DNA of 31,598 nt from NCBI GenBank assembly GCA_000969725.1, contig JXSR01S005481.1; one strand, written 5' to 3'. Made by a program: the position numbers and the translations under genes. This DNA comes from Ophiothrix spiculata. Taxonomy: Eukaryota; Echinodermata; Ophiuroidea; Amphilepidida; Ophiotrichidae. Of this stretch, positions 29,914 to 31,598 are shown piece by piece. Position 1 is the stretch's first letter; the number at the start of each line of letters is the position of its first letter. A model generated the notes under the pieces. It was given only the letters and a program-made list of their open reading frames with translations. It was not told the DNA's origin and made no database searches.

Positions 29914-30310
29914 ATATATCTCGAAATATATTTACATAAGAATACAATAAATAACGCACAGAAATAACATGATTTTTGAAGTTTTATCATATTGTATTTT
30001 GTTTAAACTGCTCTGTGTCATCACAACTTATGTCATGATCAAATCGAATTTCAATGAACGGATTAGTTTATTTTGGGTTAATCATACATCATCTCACTCT
30101 TAGAGTGAGTTCTACCATCAACAAGATTTAAAAACGTTAAATGAATCGACATACACACGATGAAGCCGTTACAATTAAACAATATCATGATAATGCATTT
30201 ATTTGCACTACGTGACATAAGAATCAAATCTCATTTACCCAAAAAATAATTTACCACTTACTAGCTTTTGACATATAAAATTAAATCAAAGCTGTAAGTA
30301 AGTCAAAGAC

Positions 30311-31043
30311 AGGAAATAATATAAAAGATTGCTTCAAGAAATAAATGATCAAGAATACACTACACAGACTCTTATTCCGGTTAGACTTGCCTGGCGGTTT
30401 GAACAATTTGCATAAATTGTTGTTTATCATGCTATGTCGTTGGTCCTGAGGCTGGCGATTAAGTTATATCCCCTTTCTCTCAATATCAATTTCCAGACTC
30501 AATACATGCACCAGTGTTTTTAATAAATAGTATTTGTGACGTGCTTTCACGAAATTAAAGAAAAGTCGCAATTTCGAAAGTAGGTTTATTCATTACTTGA
30601 ATTCTTCACATTTTTTGCCTTCGAATTATGTTTAATATATATACAAATATTGCCTGCTGATGAGGGCAATGGCAAAAACTATACCCCAATGTGATTTTGG
30701 GACTATCACGTTTTCCCATTCTAAACAATTTTGTTCAAATATAGCCTTATTTTTTAAAAGATGTTCGTGCCTTCTTGACTATATGCTGTCCTTTTCAAGA
30801 ACACATTTGCTCGTAACATCAAAAGAGTTAAATTAAACAGAGTTAAAGTTATCAGATTTTTGATTGAAAACAGCATTTTCTTGAAAACTTTATTTTTGCA
30901 CGCATCCAAGCTATTGTAAATTAACCTCGCGTACATAACCGATTCGTGAGAGGCCTTGAACATGTTACTAGTTTTGTACATCACAACATACTCCCTTAAA
31001 TCCTGAGACCTATTTTCAAACTGTTTTGTAATTTTATAACTAG
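30311..31043. other. Non-coding AT-rich stretch
   Basis: No gene or element recognised. A 76-codon minus-strand frame (30754-30984) has no motif. Confidence 0.5.
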
Positions 31044-31110
31044 CTGCGTACCATCTTTTTTGAGGTCATTGTTTAAAATCGGAGGTGTTCGTGTTGGGCC
31101 GAGATACTTT
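31044..31110. repeat. 67-bp direct repeat, copy 1 (partner 31350-31416)
   Basis: CTGCGTACCATCT, GTCATTGTTTAAAATCGGAG and GGGCCGAG.TACTTT occur in both copies about 306 bases apart, with few differences. Confidence 0.85.
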
Positions 31111-31349
31111 TCTTTCTGAAGGAGTGTAGCTCCCGAAGAAAAGTACAGAGGTACAGAACAAACACCGAATTGTTACCTGATAATGACCGCCCAGTTGCTT
31201 GCGTAAATGATGTAAAAGTAGAAACAATCTTATTAGATTGGATCGCTCTATTACGCCGGTTATAAATTTCAAAAATTTCACATTTTTTTTAATTGTTTTC
31301 AAATTTAAAGTCATGTATCCGTCAAAAACACGTGTCTAGATAATAATAA

Positions 31350-31416
31350 CTGCGTACCATCTATTTGGGGTCATTGTTTAAAATCGGAGGTGTTTGTTTT
31401 GGGCCGAGGTACTTTA
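31350..31416. repeat. 67-bp direct repeat, copy 2
   Basis: Partner of 31044-31110. It ends 11 bases before the second CACTG-ended element. Confidence 0.85.
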
Positions 31417-31427
31417 AGTAGTTTGTA

Positions 31428-31598
31428 CACTGAAAATTGTGTTTCATCACTTGACAAATAATAAGTTGTCATGAAAATAATGTTCAGTATAACAAAGTAT
31501 AATTTGTCGTGGAATTCGTCATACTAGTATTGAACGACGAATTATAATTAGTCATGAAAAACGGTCTAGTATGACGACTTTCTCATGACAATTAGTCA
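31428..31598. mobile_element. CACTG-ended transposon, second copy (runs off the window)
   Basis: It starts CACTGAAAATTGTGTTTCAT and follows 2485-2653 closely (over 90% by eye), including the TTGTCATG motifs and the ACGGTCTAGTATGACGAC stretch. Only the left end is in view. Confidence 0.88.

Larger units (their letters stand above)
27600..30180. repeat. Tandem segmental duplication, unit 2
   Basis: Direct repeat of unit 1, starting inside the LINE C-terminal remnant where the end of unit 1 (CCGTTACAATTGAACAAA) joins it, and ending at the matching CCGTTACAATTAAACAAT near 30180. It carries a 190-bp MITE not present in unit 1. Identity by eye is roughly 85-90% between indels. Confidence 0.93.

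Noticed and set aside
1-31598. CRISPR array or bacterial operon
   Set aside because: No regular direct repeats with unique spacers, no ribosome-binding-site-led gene strings; the LINE, SINE and MITE content is animal-like.
1-31598. Retrovirus, LTR element, Polinton or toxin gene remnants
   Set aside because: No gag, protease, integrase or envelope-like motifs and no LTR pair with matching ends were seen; the RT-type signals belong to LINEs.

Overview
This window looks like gene-poor, AT-rich nuclear DNA from an animal, most likely a marine invertebrate. The reasons are 5'-truncated LINE ends of CR1/L2-like type, a tRNA-derived SINE with a body seen across invertebrates, many short inverted-repeat DNA transposons (MITEs), and no dense or operon-like coding. 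The species cannot be named from sequence alone. No intact host protein gene is supported. Nearly all open frames are short and by-chance; the only long one (14548-15147) is the C-terminal part of a LINE reverse transcriptase ORF. One minus-strand exon-like stretch with a good splice donor (4785-4977) is the only weak host-gene candidate. No retrovirus, LTR element or Polinton was recognised.

Layout. 1-2060: two diverged copies (A, B) of a repeat block that recurs at 10083-11140 (C), plus a small block recurring at 13900. 2485-3579: a CACTG-ended DNA transposon full of short GTCATG motifs; a second copy starts at 31428 and leaves the window. 4165-5430: a segment bounded by a 32-bp inverted repeat. 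5665-6925: a block repeated at 16823-18090, with a SINE inserted in the first copy. 7449-8497: mariner-type element with 200-bp inverted ends. 9742-9826: tRNA-like SINE head. 12251-12531 and 12666-12820: MITEs. 14367-15320: two LINE 3' ends, divergent and back to back. 16360-16725: GC-rich MITE with 7-bp target duplication. 17294-17818: mariner-like end, MITE piece and another LINE 3' tail. 19076-19392: palindromic MITE, then a tRNA-like unit with a T-run. 21176-21917: ~225-bp tandem repeat. 21924-22101: second palindromic MITE. 22401-22938: element with 78-bp near-perfect inverted ends. 22996-23420: inverted array of TTCGGACT units with a nested MITE. 24450-30180: LINE remnant followed by a direct tandem duplication of about 2.6-3.0 kb. 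31044-31416: short direct repeat next to the second CACTG element.

How it fits together. The main story is duplication followed by transposon decoration. Blocks at 130-6925 recur in the same order at 10083-18090, and most mobile elements lie in only one of the two copies, so they postdate the duplication. In the 24.6-30.2 kb duplication, each unit carries the same dead LINE endonuclease fragment, so that LINE was dead before the duplication. One MITE lies only in the second unit, and the first unit preserves its empty target site. A 157-bp block in these units is almost unchanged between copies and is the best candidate for a hidden functional sequence. I found no convincing new multi-gene system.
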